From assembly GCA_015478675.1 (NCBI GenBank), contig JADMIH010000001.1:14371-78370 (forward strand): a stretch of DNA of 64,000 nucleotides. The letters run 5' to 3'. Positions 63,908 through 64,000 of the stretch are shown piece by piece (position 1 is the stretch's first letter; every line of letters starts with the position of its first letter). Both the position numbers and the translations under genes were made by a program. Below the pieces are notes generated by a model. It made no database searches. It was not told the origin of the DNA and saw nothing but the letters and a program-made list of their open reading frames with translations. Origin of the DNA: Chloroflexota bacterium (GTDB taxonomy: Bacteria > Chloroflexota > Chloroflexia > QHBQ01 > JADMIH01).

Positions 63908-64000
63908 GGAGCACTTCCTTGATCACATGAGGTGTGTTACGTTTCAGATTTCGTTGTCTGGCTTCCCACTCTTTTCGTATAGCTTTATCGTACGCTTCTA
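63885..64000 (-). CDS. Possible C-terminus of the gene upstream of iolB
   Basis: A frame open from the window edge ends at a TAA inside the iolB 5' end, with a charged, protein-like tail (RKEWEARQRNLKRNTPHVIK). If real it would overlap iolB by about 23 bases. Too short to identify; it could equally be non-coding. Confidence 0.3.
   Translation of the reverse strand, partial: EAYDKAIRKEWEARQRNLKRNTPHVIKEVLHAPVQRR

Noticed and set aside
1..64000. tRNA, rRNA, CRISPR array, prophage or transposase genes
   Set aside because: Looked for TTCGA arms, regularly spaced repeats, integrases and DDE transposases; none could be supported.

Overview
The window looks like a chromosomal segment of a Chloroflexota (green non-sulfur lineage) bacterium with a single-membrane, S-layer type envelope. 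Pointers are LexA preceded by a Gram-positive type SOS box (GAAC-N4-GTTC), an SLH-domain surface protein, a sortase-like MPSTG tail, Thr/Pro-rich linkers, an F420-type LLM oxidoreductase, and secreted repeats of the FPQTGH...YW...GG...GYPIS type that I associate with Chloroflexota. The class cannot be fixed from the sequence. I found no tRNA, rRNA, CRISPR array, prophage or transposase gene.

Layout. 1-8.1 kb (minus strand): start of an ABC substrate-binding lipoprotein, a DUF1269 protein, a TipA-like MerR regulator, an RND exporter, a DUF4126 protein and a poxvirus-like topoisomerase IB. 8.2-15.2 kb (plus): DinB-like protein, pyruvate phosphate dikinase, dGTPase-like HD protein, membrane Ser/Thr kinase. 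15.2-20.3 kb (minus): rhomboid protease, GT-C type membrane protein, six small membrane proteins (YeaQ/GlsB, YtxH and orphan types), CvpA. 20.5-24.4 kb (plus): lexA with its SOS promoter, a LexA-like peptidase without DNA-binding domain, a soluble FtsK-like ATPase with a changed Walker B, and a nucleotidyltransferase-like protein. 24.5-32.9 kb: shortened LarC, deoxynucleoside kinase, DUF305 protein with sorting signal, beta-propeller protein, amidase, MarR-YceI pair. 33-40 kb (minus): SLH protein behind a cyclic-di-GMP-I riboswitch, glycosidase-cupin fusion, TetR-controlled ABC exporter. 40-56 kb: mixed genes including two PAS histidine kinases, an HD-GYP phosphodiesterase, WD40 lipoprotein, S41 protease, PEBP and rhodanese. 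56.5-64 kb (minus): a compact myo-inositol operon iolB-iolC-iolD-mmsA-iolE-aldolase.

The most unusual signals are not genes. (1) A family of non-coding elements of about 100-230 bp with GTAAGCGTTCAG-type inverted ends and perfect 8-bp target duplications (IS66-like hallmarks) is scattered through the window. In three promoter regions the element lies exactly 14 bp upstream of a TTGACA -35 box (8-bp duplication plus 6 bp); at one of these two elements went into the same site, and a fourth copy is off by one base. (2) A canonical c-di-GMP-I riboswitch precedes the SLH protein, whose Shine-Dalgarno sequence is locked in a hairpin beside the start codon; an HD-GYP c-di-GMP phosphodiesterase lies 20 kb away. 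(3) The lexA cluster may be an undescribed SOS-linked module. (4) marR and yceI share a 21-bp operator-like sequence (16/21 identical) lying over both -10 boxes.

Genes probably working together: iol operon (catabolism of inosose to acetyl-CoA-level products); TetR plus ABC ATPase plus permease; marR plus yceI; lexA and the three genes behind it; the cluster of small envelope proteins.
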